From the NCBI GenBank assembly GCA_024641205.1, contig JAHEDM010000071.1, forward strand, positions 1 to 9,329: a DNA stretch of 9,329 bases. Direction: 5' to 3'. The stretch's first letter is position 1. Each line of letters starts with the position of its first letter. This DNA is from Actinomycetes bacterium (lineage in GTDB: Bacteria; Actinomycetota; Acidimicrobiia; Spongiisociales; UBA4744). The notes below the pieces were generated by a model that was not told where the DNA came from, did no database searches, and saw only the letters and a list, made by a program, of their open reading frames with translations. This document shows, one piece after another, positions 1 to 7,178 of this stretch. Position numbers and translations under genes: made by a program.

Positions 1-570
1 ATCGGAGCCGGGAAGAGTTCTGTTGGCGAGTTGTTGAGCGCCCGGGGAGCGCTGGTCATCGACGCGGATCAGATTGGCCACCAGGTGCTCGAACCGGGTG
101 GCGAGGTGTTCGAGCGAGTCTCCAACACGTGGCCGTCGGTCGTCGTCGATGGAGTGATCGATCGCAGGCGCCTGGCCGACATCGTGTTTCGGGATCCCGC
201 AGAGCTCGAGAGACTTGAAAGCTTCACACATGCCGCTATTCGCGAACGTATCGCCAGCATGATTCGACAGGCGGCCGAACAGGTTGTGGTTGTCGAGGTG
301 CCGCTGCTGACCGACTTCATGGGTGAGGGATGGCTTCGAGTGGTGGTCGACACGGATCCGGAAGCGAGACTCCAACGACTGCGCCGACGCGGTATGGACG
401 AGGATGATGCGTCGCGGCGGATCGCCGCTCAACCTGCGCGAACCGAATGGGTGGCATCGGCCGATGTGATGATTGACAACTCTGTGGATCCAGAGGCTCT
501 TGAAATACAGGTTGGGGCCTTGTGGGGATTATTGACCTCCGGTCGGCCGGTCACGCCTCAGGACGACTGA
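1..570 (+). CDS. coaE: Dephospho-CoA kinase, 5'-truncated by the window edge
   Basis: The enzyme phosphorylates the ribose 3'-OH of dephospho-CoA with ATP, the last step of coenzyme A synthesis in the cytoplasm. The reading frame is open from base 1 and begins inside the P-loop (IGAGKSS, bases 1-21), so only about ten N-terminal residues are missing. The family pattern follows: a DAD motif (VIDADQIGH) soon after the P-loop, the EVPLL segment (residues 97-101), the lid-like arginine-rich stretch RLRRRGMDEDDA, and the C-terminal ADVMIDNS signature. The 189 residues present fit the usual length of about 200. The stop overlaps by 13 bp the 3' end of the leftward membrane-protein gene, leaving no room for a terminator between the two. 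coaE lying shortly before uvrB is an arrangement known from mycobacteria. Identification is firm; the true start is outside the window. Confidence 0.95.
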   Translation: MGAGKSSVGELLSARGALVIDADQIGHQVLEPGGEVFERVSNTWPSVVVDGVIDRRRLADIVFRDPAELERLESFTHAAIRERIASMIRQAAEQVVVVEVPLLTDFMGEGWLRVVVDTDPEARLQRLRRRGMDEDDASRRIAAQPARTEWVASADVMIDNSVDPEALEIQVGALWGLLTSGRPVTPQDD

Positions 571-1622
571 GCATTATTGTTGCCCGCACGCCGGACCGGG
601 AGGGCCCACAACACCGGCAGCACGGCTGCGGCCCGAGTCCAATTGAACGGATCGTTCAGCACGAACGAACCGAGACAGATGAGCGAGAAGGCGTTTGCCA
701 ACCAGGCAAACCGGATTGCACCAGTTCTTCGAGTCCCTCCAACGACGGCTGTGGCCACTGCCGCGACCAGAAGCATTGCGGCGCCCAAAGCCACCGAGGC
801 GGCCTCGCTCTTGAAAACGTTGAGGTAACCGGTGAACGGCACTACCAGGGTTTCAATTGGCATGGTGTTGTCATCGATGCTGAGCAGCGCGATGAGGCGT
901 ATGAGCGCAGCGCCGCCGACGATCGATCCGATGATCACTCCCAGGTTTCGCTCTCGGGCAGGCAATCCAAGGCCGAAACTTGGTCGTACCGTCCCCAACA
1001 CCGCGCTCGCCATCGCGGCCAGCCAGACAGAGCCTGCAAACAACGCCAGCATGAGAAGGAACACACCAAGGGGCTCAGCGGTGTCGGTGGCGAATCCGAC
1101 ATACAAACCAGGATTGATGAGGATGAGGTATCCGCGGTCGCCGAAGCGGTAAGTCAGTCGTCCGGCCATGGCCCCGATGCCGGCCAGGGCGGCCAGGTTG
1201 ACCAGCATGAGGCCAACCGGTACCCAGGTTATTTGGCCAAGAGCGAATATCCGTCCAAGCCACGCATACCCGACCCGCGTGTAGCGGTAAGACGGGAGCA
1301 GCAGACGTTGGGACGGACCGTGCAAGTCAAGGTCGGCGGCCAGCGTTACGTGGGCCTGGCCGTCACCTCGGGTCCATAGGAGGAAGAATGGCATGTCGCC
1401 GTAGGCGTCCGGGAGGTCAATACCGCTCTGCGATTCAAAGCGTTTGAGGTCGGCGGGACCGAGATCGGTCCGTACCGTCAGGACCCACCGGAAACCAAGG
1501 CCTACCAGTACCGCTATAAGCGCGAGAGTGATCATCTGGCGACGCACAATGGCGACGAGCGTATCAGTCGCAGCGGTGAGACGGCGATCTCTGTGGGTCC
1601 GTTCGAGAAACCCAACCACCAA
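558..1622 (-). CDS. Polytopic membrane protein, GT-C glycosyltransferase-like, function unassigned
   Basis: The 354-residue product has about eight hydrophobic segments, the first near residues 31-48, and a short basic C-terminal tail. Between the first two segments lies a roughly 60-residue polar loop containing GDGQAHVTLAAD (86-97) and YRYTRVGYAWL (112-122). Later come NPGLYVGFATDTAEPLG (170-186) and VRPSFGLGL (212-220). A long loop after the first segment, followed by a TEPL-type motif and an Arg-Pro motif, recalls GT-C-fold membrane glycosyltransferases that use lipid-linked sugars. That is a resemblance judged by eye, not an assignment. The start is uncertain: TTG at 1622 has no convincing ribosome site, the frame is closed upstream by a stop at 1644-1646, and an ATG at 1535 (residue 30), just before the first membrane segment, would give 325 residues. 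The gene is convergent with coaE and divergent from the GT87-like gene. Confidence 0.75.
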   Translation of the reverse strand: MVVGFLERTHRDRRLTAATDTLVAIVRRQMITLALIAVLVGLGFRWVLTVRTDLGPADLKRFESQSGIDLPDAYGDMPFFLLWTRGDGQAHVTLAADLDLHGPSQRLLLPSYRYTRVGYAWLGRIFALGQITWVPVGLMLVNLAALAGIGAMAGRLTYRFGDRGYLILINPGLYVGFATDTAEPLGVFLLMLALFAGSVWLAAMASAVLGTVRPSFGLGLPARERNLGVIIGSIVGGAALIRLIALLSIDDNTMPIETLVVPFTGYLNVFKSEAASVALGAAMLLVAAVATAVVGGTRRTGAIRFAWLANAFSLICLGSFVLNDPFNWTRAAAVLPVLWALPVRRAGNNNAQSS

Positions 1623-1643
1623 CCCTGTTGCTCGTTGGGCGAG

Positions 1644-2020
1644 TCAACCGTCTCCGCCTTGGCGGTTCGCGCCAACAATCCGATGCGGACTACCGCTAGA
1701 CCGATCAGAAGCTGTCTGAACCACCCAGGGTGAAGAGGCAAGCGGTGAATCTGTCGTCAGGACAAGACGCATACCCAAGGTCGAGGCCCGTTAATGTCGC
1801 CTCGGTATACGCAGCAGTAAGCCGCGAATGGATATGAGAGAATACCGGGAACCCGGCGCCGTCTCTTCGAGTTCCTCTTTGATTTCTCGGCGCCAGAGAT
1901 ACAGGTCATCGCAACTCAACGACGTCCCACCGAGCCCACAAGGCGACCCTATCCCGAGGCTCGACGATGCCAAGCGGACCTCGAGCCTGATTCTCTTGCG
2001 AGCGAGGGTTCTAGCCACCC
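1644..2020. other. Divergent intergenic stretch with no supported gene
   Basis: This stretch of about 0.4 kb lies between two divergently transcribed membrane-protein genes, so it should carry both promoters. I could not find a convincing -35/-10 pair for either. Short open frames exist on both strands (for example 1741 down to 1532 and 2018 down to 1791 on minus, 1828-2028 on plus), but they start at TTG, GTG or ATG without a ribosome site and have unremarkable composition. Two copies of the palindrome CGGCGCC sit at 1854-1860 and 1889-1895, about 35 bp apart. Their role, if any, is unknown. The minus frame from 1741 encodes one hydrophobic stretch (LLIGLAVVRIGLLA), which could be a decayed coding remnant or chance. 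Confidence 0.5.
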
Positions 2021-3220
2021 ATGAATAGAGCGATGCGCCGGCGCCATCCGGCTGGGCCAGTTGTGATTCAAAGCGGGATGATAATTCTCCTTGTCATTCT
2101 CCTCGTGACAAGGATTCCAGCGCTGTTGGACCTCACGGTTCACGGTATTGCGTACGAAAGCGTGGGTATCACCGATCTGGGCAGGGACCTTCTCGGCGTT
2201 GCGGCACTTGAGGCGAGAGGGAGTCCGTACCAGCAGATTGGCGACCTGATGGAACGGTACGGATCTCCTGACCTTCCTCTTTCCACGGAACCCCGTCCGA
2301 CCGGATGGGTCGTTCATCCACCGTTTGCGCTGGCCGGGGCGCGTGCTCTCTTGGCTGCCTTTGGATCCAACGCGGAGCTGGTGGCACGTCGTCTAGGAGC
2401 TCTGGCAGTCGTGGCGTTGACACTCGCCATCATGATCCTCCTTCGGCGACGAAAGCCCCTCTGGGCCATTCCTGGAGCGCTTGCTACGTTGGTGTGGGCT
2501 CCGACCTTCACTGATACGGTTTGGATTCAAGGGAACGCACTGGCAGGTTTGGGCCTTCTGGCCGTCGCCCTGTTGGACGCCGGCGACCGACGAATGATCG
2601 CTCGAGTGGTTCTTGGGTTGCTGGTTGCCTGGAAACCATGGCTGGCAGTGTTCGCTCTGGCTCTGCCGAAGGGCTCGTCGGTGCTGAAGGATCTGGCAGT
2701 GGTGGGCGGGACTGCTGCGGCGGCGACCTTGGCTGCGCTTCCCTTCGTGGGTGGGTTCGACACACTGTGGGCGTGGATCTCGGAGGCTCTTCCGGGCAAC
2801 ACGATGGAGGCCAGGAATACTCCATCGAACCTCAGTTGGACATCCCCCCTCTCTCCAGGATTGGCGACCCTGGTCTATCTCGGAGCAGCGTGTGCGATTC
2901 CGATCATCAGGCGCCGTATGTCAAGACAACTCTGGCTTCTCCTCCCCGTAGGCGTGGCTACTGCCCTGGGTCCGTTCGTGTGGGACCACTATTGGCTCGC
3001 TTTTGCACCGGTAGTGTGGCTGGTCGTGAGTGAAGCCGATGTAGATCTGCGTCTCCCGGCCTTTGCCTGGATCGGTCTTGCCGTATTGCCGGTGGCGCTT
3101 TCGAGCCTCGGACTTGCCGGCATGGAGCATCGAGCGCTGCCAATGGTGCTGTCTGGAGCCATCCTTTGGCTGGGTTCCGCGGTGGTGACCAGACAGGCTG
3201 GACTTGGAAATCCCGCGTAG
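2021..3220 (+). CDS. Probable GT87-family (DUF2029) membrane glycosyltransferase
   Basis: The product has 399 residues with roughly nine or ten hydrophobic segments. The order of motifs fits GT87, a GT-C family that includes mycobacterial polyprenol-phosphate-mannose-dependent mannosyltransferases. After the first membrane segment (20-38) comes an Asp-rich loop, TDLGRDLLGVAALEARGSPY (51-70), matching the usual D...A..L..G..PY pattern. HPPFALAG (99-106) is a typical 'Y/HPP' segment, and WIQGN (168-172) occupies the 'GQxN' place. WKPW (204-207) stands where GT87 has a Lys-Pro, NTPSNLSW (266-273) resembles the 'NQS' loop, and WDHYWLAFAP (321-330) is the characteristic W-x-HY motif. It probably adds a sugar outside the membrane from a lipid-phosphate donor; donor and acceptor cannot be told. 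ATG at 2021 has a GAGG at 2004-2007, a somewhat long spacing of 13 bases. An ATG at 2033 is the alternative. uvrB follows 79 bp downstream on the same strand. Confidence 0.75.
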   Translation: MNRAMRRRHPAGPVVIQSGMIILLVILLVTRIPALLDLTVHGIAYESVGITDLGRDLLGVAALEARGSPYQQIGDLMERYGSPDLPLSTEPRPTGWVVHPPFALAGARALLAAFGSNAELVARRLGALAVVALTLAIMILLRRRKPLWAIPGALATLVWAPTFTDTVWIQGNALAGLGLLAVALLDAGDRRMIARVVLGLLVAWKPWLAVFALALPKGSSVLKDLAVVGGTAAAATLAALPFVGGFDTLWAWISEALPGNTMEARNTPSNLSWTSPLSPGLATLVYLGAACAIPIIRRRMSRQLWLLLPVGVATALGPFVWDHYWLAFAPVVWLVVSEADVDLRLPAFAWIGLAVLPVALSSLGLAGMEHRALPMVLSGAILWLGSAVVTRQAGLGNPA

Positions 3221-3287
3221 GGGATCAGGGCTGGCGGGCTGACCGAACGGCGGCTTCGGGGGTCCCCTTCTTGTCGCACCGGCCACG

Positions 3288-3293
3288 TACACT
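3288..3293 (+). promoter_or_regulatory. Candidate -10 element for a leaderless uvrB transcript
   Basis: TACACT fits the TANNNT -10 consensus and is followed by exactly six bases (GGCCGG) before the uvrB GTG at 3300. Initiation at the usual distance would therefore start on the first base of the start codon. No Shine-Dalgarno sequence precedes the GTG, which agrees with a leaderless mRNA, a common arrangement in actinobacteria. The -35 region 17 bp upstream (around 3265-3270, CCCTTC) does not match TTGACA. Confidence 0.45.
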
Positions 3294-3299
3294 GGCCGG

Positions 3300-5312
3300 G
3301 TGCCCCCCTTCAAGGTTCATTCCGATTTCAAACCGGCCGGTGATCAACCTCAGGCCATCGAGGCGCTTGCACAAGGAATCGAAGACGGAGAGCGTTTCCA
3401 AACGTTGCTGGGGATCACCGGTTCGGGAAAATCGGCAACGATCGCCTGGACCATCGAGAAGATCCAGCGACCCACCCTGGTGCTCGCTCCCAACAAGGCC
3501 CTCGCTGCTCAGTTGGCCAACGAGTTCCGGCAGTTCTTCCCGGAGAATCGAGTCGAGTACTTCGTCAGCTACTACGACTACTACCAGCCCGAAGCCTATA
3601 TGGCCCAGTCGGACACTTACATCGAAAAAGACGCCACCGTCAACGATGAGATCGACCGGCTGCGGCACGCCGCTACCAGCGCTCTGCTGTTTCGAGACGA
3701 CGTCATCATCGTTGCCAGTGTGTCGGCCATTTACGGATTGGGAACCCCGGATGAGTATTCCGGCCGGGTCCTGCGGTTAATCAGAGGGGTCGAGCACCCG
3801 TTGGGCGAGGCGATGCGCCGGTTGGTCGACATCCAATACGAACGCAATGAGGTGAATCTCACCCGCGGCAAGTTTCGGGTCAAAGGCGACACCCTGGAGG
3901 TTTTCCCCGCGTACGAGGAGACCGTTGCCCGGGTCGAATACTGGGGGGATGAAGTCCAGCGCATCCTCCGCATGAACCCGGTCACCGGCGAGGTGATCGA
4001 GGAGATGCAGGAGCTGTGGATCTACCCGGCCTCGCATTACGTGGCATCGCAAGAGCGTATGGAACGCGCCGTCGTCGGTATCGAAGCCGAACTCGAAGAA
4101 CGATTAGCCGAGTTCGAGGATCAAGGGAAGTTGCTCGAGGCGCAACGACTTCGTATGCGGACGGGCTACGACCTCGAAATGATGAAGGAGATCGGGTTTT
4201 GCTCAGGGATCGAGAACTACAGCCGCCACATCGACGGCCGTCAACCCGGTGAGCCGCCCTACACGCTGCTCGACTATTTCCCGGACAGCTTTGTGACGGT
4301 ACTGGACGAAAGCCACGTGACCGTCCCGCAGATCCACGGTCAGTTTGCCGGTGACCTGAGTCGCAAGGAGTCGCTGGTTGAGCACGGCTTTCGCCTCCCG
4401 TCCGCCATCGACAACCGGCCGCTCCGCTTCGACGAGTGGTTGGAGAAGAGCGGTCAGGTGATTTTCATGTCGGCCACGCCCAGCCGTTTTGAGTTGGAGC
4501 GATCTCTCCGGGTGGTCGAGCAGATCGCTCGCCCGACCGGTCTGGTCGATCCGGAGGTCATCGTCAAGCCCACCAAGGGCCAGATCGACGATTTACTCCA
4601 TGAGATACGGGAGCGGGCGGCGGCCGATCAGCGGGTGCTGGTCACCACGCTCACCAAAAAGATGGCCGAAGACCTCACCGAATATCTGCTGGAGATGGGA
4701 GTACGGGCGCGATATCTGCACTCCGAGATCGACACGCTCGAACGGGTCCAGATCCTCCGCGACCTGCGGCTGGGCGAATTCGATGTGCTGGTCGGCATCA
4801 ACCTCCTGCGCGAGGGCCTCGACCTGCCGGAGGTGTCCCTGGTGGCCATCCTCGATGCGGACAAGGAGGGGTTTCTCCGCTCGGCGACGAGCTTGATCCA
4901 GATCATCGGCCGGGCGTCCCGCAATGTCGAGGGTCACGTGCTCATGTACGCCGATAACGTCACCGATTCGATGCAACTGGCGATAAACGAGACCAATCGC
5001 CGGCGCGGCCTTCAGCTCCGCTACAACGAAAAGCACGGCATCGACCCCCAGACGATCCGCAAGAAAGTCTCTGATATCCTCGAGTTGCTGCAAAGCCAGG
5101 ATGCACCGGCTCCAGAGCGGCGCCGCCGGGAAGTGGAGCAACGGGCAATACTCGACCTGGGTACCGAGGATCTGGGCCGGTTGATTCAAAGCCTGGAAGA
5201 TGAGATGCACGAAGCTGCCAAGGAACTCCGATTCGAATACGCCGCACGCCTCCGCGACGAGATCAACGAGCTGCGTAGGGAAATGCGGGATTTGGCTGAG
5301 GCGGGTCGCTGA
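3300..5312 (+). CDS. uvrB: UvrABC excinuclease subunit B
   Basis: UvrB is the damage-verifying helicase-like core of bacterial nucleotide excision repair. It is loaded by UvrA and then recruits UvrC for incision. All 670 residues are present, the normal length. Walker A is GITGSGKS (38-45), with Ser where Thr is common. The damage-probing beta-hairpin is YYDYYQPEAY (91-100). Motif II is DESH (336-339), motif III is SAT (391-393), the NLLREGLDLPEV segment follows at 501-512, and motif VI is QIIGRASRN (534-542). The C-terminal UVR domain that contacts UvrC spans about 627-662. LAPNKALAAQL (62-72) is the actinobacterial-type wording of motif Ia. The start is GTG at 3300: the N-terminus MPPFKVHSDFKPAGDQPQAI aligns with the family start, and no earlier start is needed. 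No clear LexA box is visible upstream. The stop codon lies inside a terminator hairpin. Confidence 0.98.
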   Translation: MPPFKVHSDFKPAGDQPQAIEALAQGIEDGERFQTLLGITGSGKSATIAWTIEKIQRPTLVLAPNKALAAQLANEFRQFFPENRVEYFVSYYDYYQPEAYMAQSDTYIEKDATVNDEIDRLRHAATSALLFRDDVIIVASVSAIYGLGTPDEYSGRVLRLIRGVEHPLGEAMRRLVDIQYERNEVNLTRGKFRVKGDTLEVFPAYEETVARVEYWGDEVQRILRMNPVTGEVIEEMQELWIYPASHYVASQERMERAVVGIEAELEERLAEFEDQGKLLEAQRLRMRTGYDLEMMKEIGFCSGIENYSRHIDGRQPGEPPYTLLDYFPDSFVTVLDESHVTVPQIHGQFAGDLSRKESLVEHGFRLPSAIDNRPLRFDEWLEKSGQVIFMSATPSRFELERSLRVVEQIARPTGLVDPEVIVKPTKGQIDDLLHEIRERAAADQRVLVTTLTKKMAEDLTEYLLEMGVRARYLHSEIDTLERVQILRDLRLGEFDVLVGINLLREGLDLPEVSLVAILDADKEGFLRSATSLIQIIGRASRNVEGHVLMYADNVTDSMQLAINETNRRRGLQLRYNEKHGIDPQTIRKKVSDILELLQSQDAPAPERRRREVEQRAILDLGTEDLGRLIQSLEDEMHEAAKELRFEYAARLRDEINELRREMRDLAEAGR

Positions 5313-5325
5313 GACCCGCCTTCTG
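5299..5325 (+). terminator. Hairpin terminator overlapping the uvrB stop codon
   Basis: Bases 5300-5307 (GGCGGGTC) pair perfectly with 5313-5320 (GACCCGCC). An extra A-T pair (5299/5321) extends the stem to 9 bp. The five-base loop GCTGA contains the uvrB TGA stop (5310-5312). A short pyrimidine-rich run (TTCTGTCT) follows rather than a pure T tract, a common form in high-GC genomes. The stem encodes the last UvrB residues AGR on its left arm. It separates uvrB from the downstream methyltransferase gene. Confidence 0.7.
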
Positions 5326-5427
5326 TCTCGACTTCCCGCTCGATCCCGGTGCTCCTGGGCCGCCTATGAGATGATTTGCACAGAGGAATTTGGCAATGAC
5401 CTTGTCCTCTGGCCGGTTGCTTGCAAC

Positions 5428-5433
5428 AGGAGG
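5428..5433 (+). promoter_or_regulatory. Perfect Shine-Dalgarno site that fixes the methyltransferase start
   Basis: AGGAGG lies nine bases before the ATG at 5443. It decides the start against a longer in-frame reading from 5200 that would run 113 bp into uvrB. It is the strongest ribosome site in the window. Confidence 0.85.
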
Positions 5434-5442
5434 GTCCAAAAC

Positions 5443-6270
5443 ATGGATATGGAGGCACTCGCAAACGGCCTTCTCGAATTGGAGCCCGGCTTCTGGCGCA
5501 CCACCGAGGAAGGATCTGTCTCTTATCCGGAGCACGGACACTTGTCTTATCTTGAACTTGAGGACAATTCCTACTGGTTTCGACACAGGAACGCCTGTTT
5601 GGTATCGATCGTCGAGAGATTTCCACCCGACGGACCCATCGCAGATGTTGGCGGAGGTAATGGCTTTGTTTCATTGGGTCTTCGAGACGCCGGGTTCGAT
5701 ACGCTGCTCGTTGAGCCCGGTGCGGATGGAGCGCGAAATGGCTTCATACGCGGATTGCGACCCGTAGTCCACGCAACTTTCGAGAGCGCAAAATTCAAGC
5801 CGCAATCGCTTCCTGCGATCGGACTTTTCGATGTCGTCGAGCACATCGAGGAAGATGCAGCTTTTCTGAGCGCTCTCCAAACGGCTCTTCGCCCCCAAGG
5901 ACTTGTCTATCTAACCGTGCCGGCATTTGGGTGGCTTTGGTCGCCGGAAGATGTCGAGGCGGGCCACTTCCGCAGGTACACTCGGCGCTCCTTGGCGGAA
6001 GCGCTCGAAGTTGCAGGTTTCCGGGTCGAGTTCGCTACCTATTTCTTCTGGCTGCTACCGATACCGATATTCTTGATGCGGTCAATCGCCGGCAGATTGG
6101 GGATCAGACGAACGGATAGCCAAGAATTGAGGCTGCGAGAGCATCAGACTCCTGGGGGCGCCGGGGGAACATTGCTCGATCGTCTTTTGGCCCTTGAGCT
6201 TTTCCGCCTGCAAAAAGGGCGGGGGATTCCCTTCGGTTCCAGCATTCTGGCAGTTGCCAGGAAACAGTGA
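5443..6270 (+). CDS. Class I SAM-dependent methyltransferase of the glycan-cluster type
   Basis: The 275-residue protein has a Rossmann methyltransferase core. Motif I is IADVGGGNG (66-74), the acidic residue ending the second strand is in LLVEPGADG (88-96), and GLFDVVEHIEEDA (127-139) is the motif usually found before strand 4. LTVPAFGWLWS (157-167) and AGHFRRYTRRSL (173-184) follow. The N-terminal YWFRHRN (44-50) and C-terminal PFGSSILAVARK (263-274) are recurrent in methyltransferases encoded in polysaccharide and lipid-glycan loci. A hydrophobic stretch at 200-215 (FFWLLPIPIFLMRS) may rest on the membrane. The likely reaction is O- or N-methylation of a sugar or lipid-linked intermediate; the substrate cannot be read from the sequence. 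The gene stands alone after the uvrB terminator and runs toward rmlA with only 35 bp between the stops. Confidence 0.85.
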   Translation: MDMEALANGLLELEPGFWRTTEEGSVSYPEHGHLSYLELEDNSYWFRHRNACLVSIVERFPPDGPIADVGGGNGFVSLGLRDAGFDTLLVEPGADGARNGFIRGLRPVVHATFESAKFKPQSLPAIGLFDVVEHIEEDAAFLSALQTALRPQGLVYLTVPAFGWLWSPEDVEAGHFRRYTRRSLAEALEVAGFRVEFATYFFWLLPIPIFLMRSIAGRLGIRRTDSQELRLREHQTPGGAGGTLLDRLLALELFRLQKGRGIPFGSSILAVARKQ

Positions 6271-6305
6271 TTCAACCAACTTGGCTTCTTCGCCTGTCGT
6301 CGACG

Positions 6306-7178
6306 CTATTCGCCGATCAGACCAAGGAGGTATCGACCATAGTCATTGTGCCGCAGCGGCTCGGCGAGTTTGGTGAGTTCCTCGGCGCTGATGTATCCGC
6401 GCCGGAAGGCGATCTCTTCCAGACAAGAGATCTGGAGGCCCTGCCGCTCCTGCACCGTCTGGATGAAGCTGGCAGCCTGCTGAAGAGACCCAGGGGTACC
6501 GGTGTCCAGCCACGCGAATCCGCGATGGAGGATCTGGACGTTGAGTATTCCTTGTTCCAAGTAATAGCGGTTGATGTCGGTGATCTCGAGCTCGCCGCGC
6601 ACTGAGGGTTTCAGGTCGGCAGCCAGGTCAACGACCTGATTGTCATAGAAGTACAACCCAGTTACGGCATAAGAAGACTCAGGCCGAGCCGGCTTCTCTT
6701 CGATCTGGGTCGGCGCCCCTGTTTGGTCGATGGTTACAACTCCATATCTCTCGGGATCCTTTACCCAGTACCCGAAGACCGTGGCCCCTTCGTCCCGGCC
6801 CGCGGCCCGTTGCAGCACATCGGTCAGGCCATGCCCGTAGAAAATGTTGTCGCCCAGAATCAGTACTGGATGGCTCTGACCGACGTAATCTCGACCGATT
6901 ACGAACGCTTCCGCAAGACCACCAGGTTGCGGCTGCACGGCGTACTGGAAGTTCAATCCCCACTGACTCCCGTCGCCAAGGAGGTCTTCGAAGAGGGGGC
7001 GGTCATGGGGATTGGTGATGATGAGAATGTCTCTGATCTCGGCCAACATCAAAGTGGAGAGGGGGTAGTAGATCATCGGTTTGTCGTATACCGGCATCAG
7101 TTGCTTGCTGACGACGAGAGTGAGCGGATAGAGCCTGGTGCCATGACCGCCGGCGAGGATGATTCCTTTGCGGTTCAT
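6306..7178 (-). CDS. rfbA: Glucose-1-phosphate thymidylyltransferase (RmlA)
   Basis: RmlA condenses glucose-1-phosphate and dTTP to dTDP-glucose, the first step of dTDP-6-deoxysugar synthesis in the cytoplasm. The 290 residues match the usual length. Visible motifs are the nucleotidyltransferase signature GGHGTRLYPLT with K25 and P29, YDKPMIYYPLSTLML (31-45), ILGDNIFYGHGL (107-118) with the metal-binding Asp110, IEEKP (159-163), and ITDINRYYL with RGFAWLDTGT (199-207 and 219-228). The start is ATG at 7178. A longer frame from 7256 adds 26 residues unlike the family and would run deep into rmlB. The ATG overlaps the rmlB stop in an ATGA tetranucleotide, so the two are probably translationally coupled. 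It is the last gene of the leftward operon. Confidence 0.97.
   Translation of the reverse strand: MNRKGIILAGGHGTRLYPLTLVVSKQLMPVYDKPMIYYPLSTLMLAEIRDILIITNPHDRPLFEDLLGDGSQWGLNFQYAVQPQPGGLAEAFVIGRDYVGQSHPVLILGDNIFYGHGLTDVLQRAAGRDEGATVFGYWVKDPERYGVVTIDQTGAPTQIEEKPARPESSYAVTGLYFYDNQVVDLAADLKPSVRGELEITDINRYYLEQGILNVQILHRGFAWLDTGTPGSLQQAASFIQTVQERQGLQISCLEEIAFRRGYISAEELTKLAEPLRHNDYGRYLLGLIGE

Noticed and set aside
1828..2028. 66-codon plus-strand frame overlapping the GT87-like start
   Set aside because: No ribosome site, low-complexity serine and arginine runs, and overlap with the better-supported start at 2021.
3243..3259. Inverted repeat CCGAA-N7-TTCGG before uvrB as a LexA/SOS box
   Set aside because: The actinobacterial box is CGAAC-N4-GTTCG. 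Here the half-sites are shifted and several positions disagree, and the repeat is short enough to be chance. As a terminator for the GT87-like gene it is also too weak.
5200..5442. Extended N-terminus of the methyltransferase overlapping uvrB
   Set aside because: The frame is open back to 5200, but those residues are a shadow of the uvrB 3' end and the spacer. The AGGAGG site before ATG 5443 and the family-like N-terminus fix the start.
6247..6260. Short hairpin CTGGC-AGTT-GCCAG near the methyltransferase stop as a terminator
   Set aside because: Only a 5-bp stem, inside the coding sequence, and not followed by a T-rich tract.
5443..6270. Codon-composition shift marking the methyltransferase as recently acquired
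   Set aside because: Hand counting the first 50 codons gave about 60% G/C at third positions for both this gene and uvrB, so no shift could be claimed.
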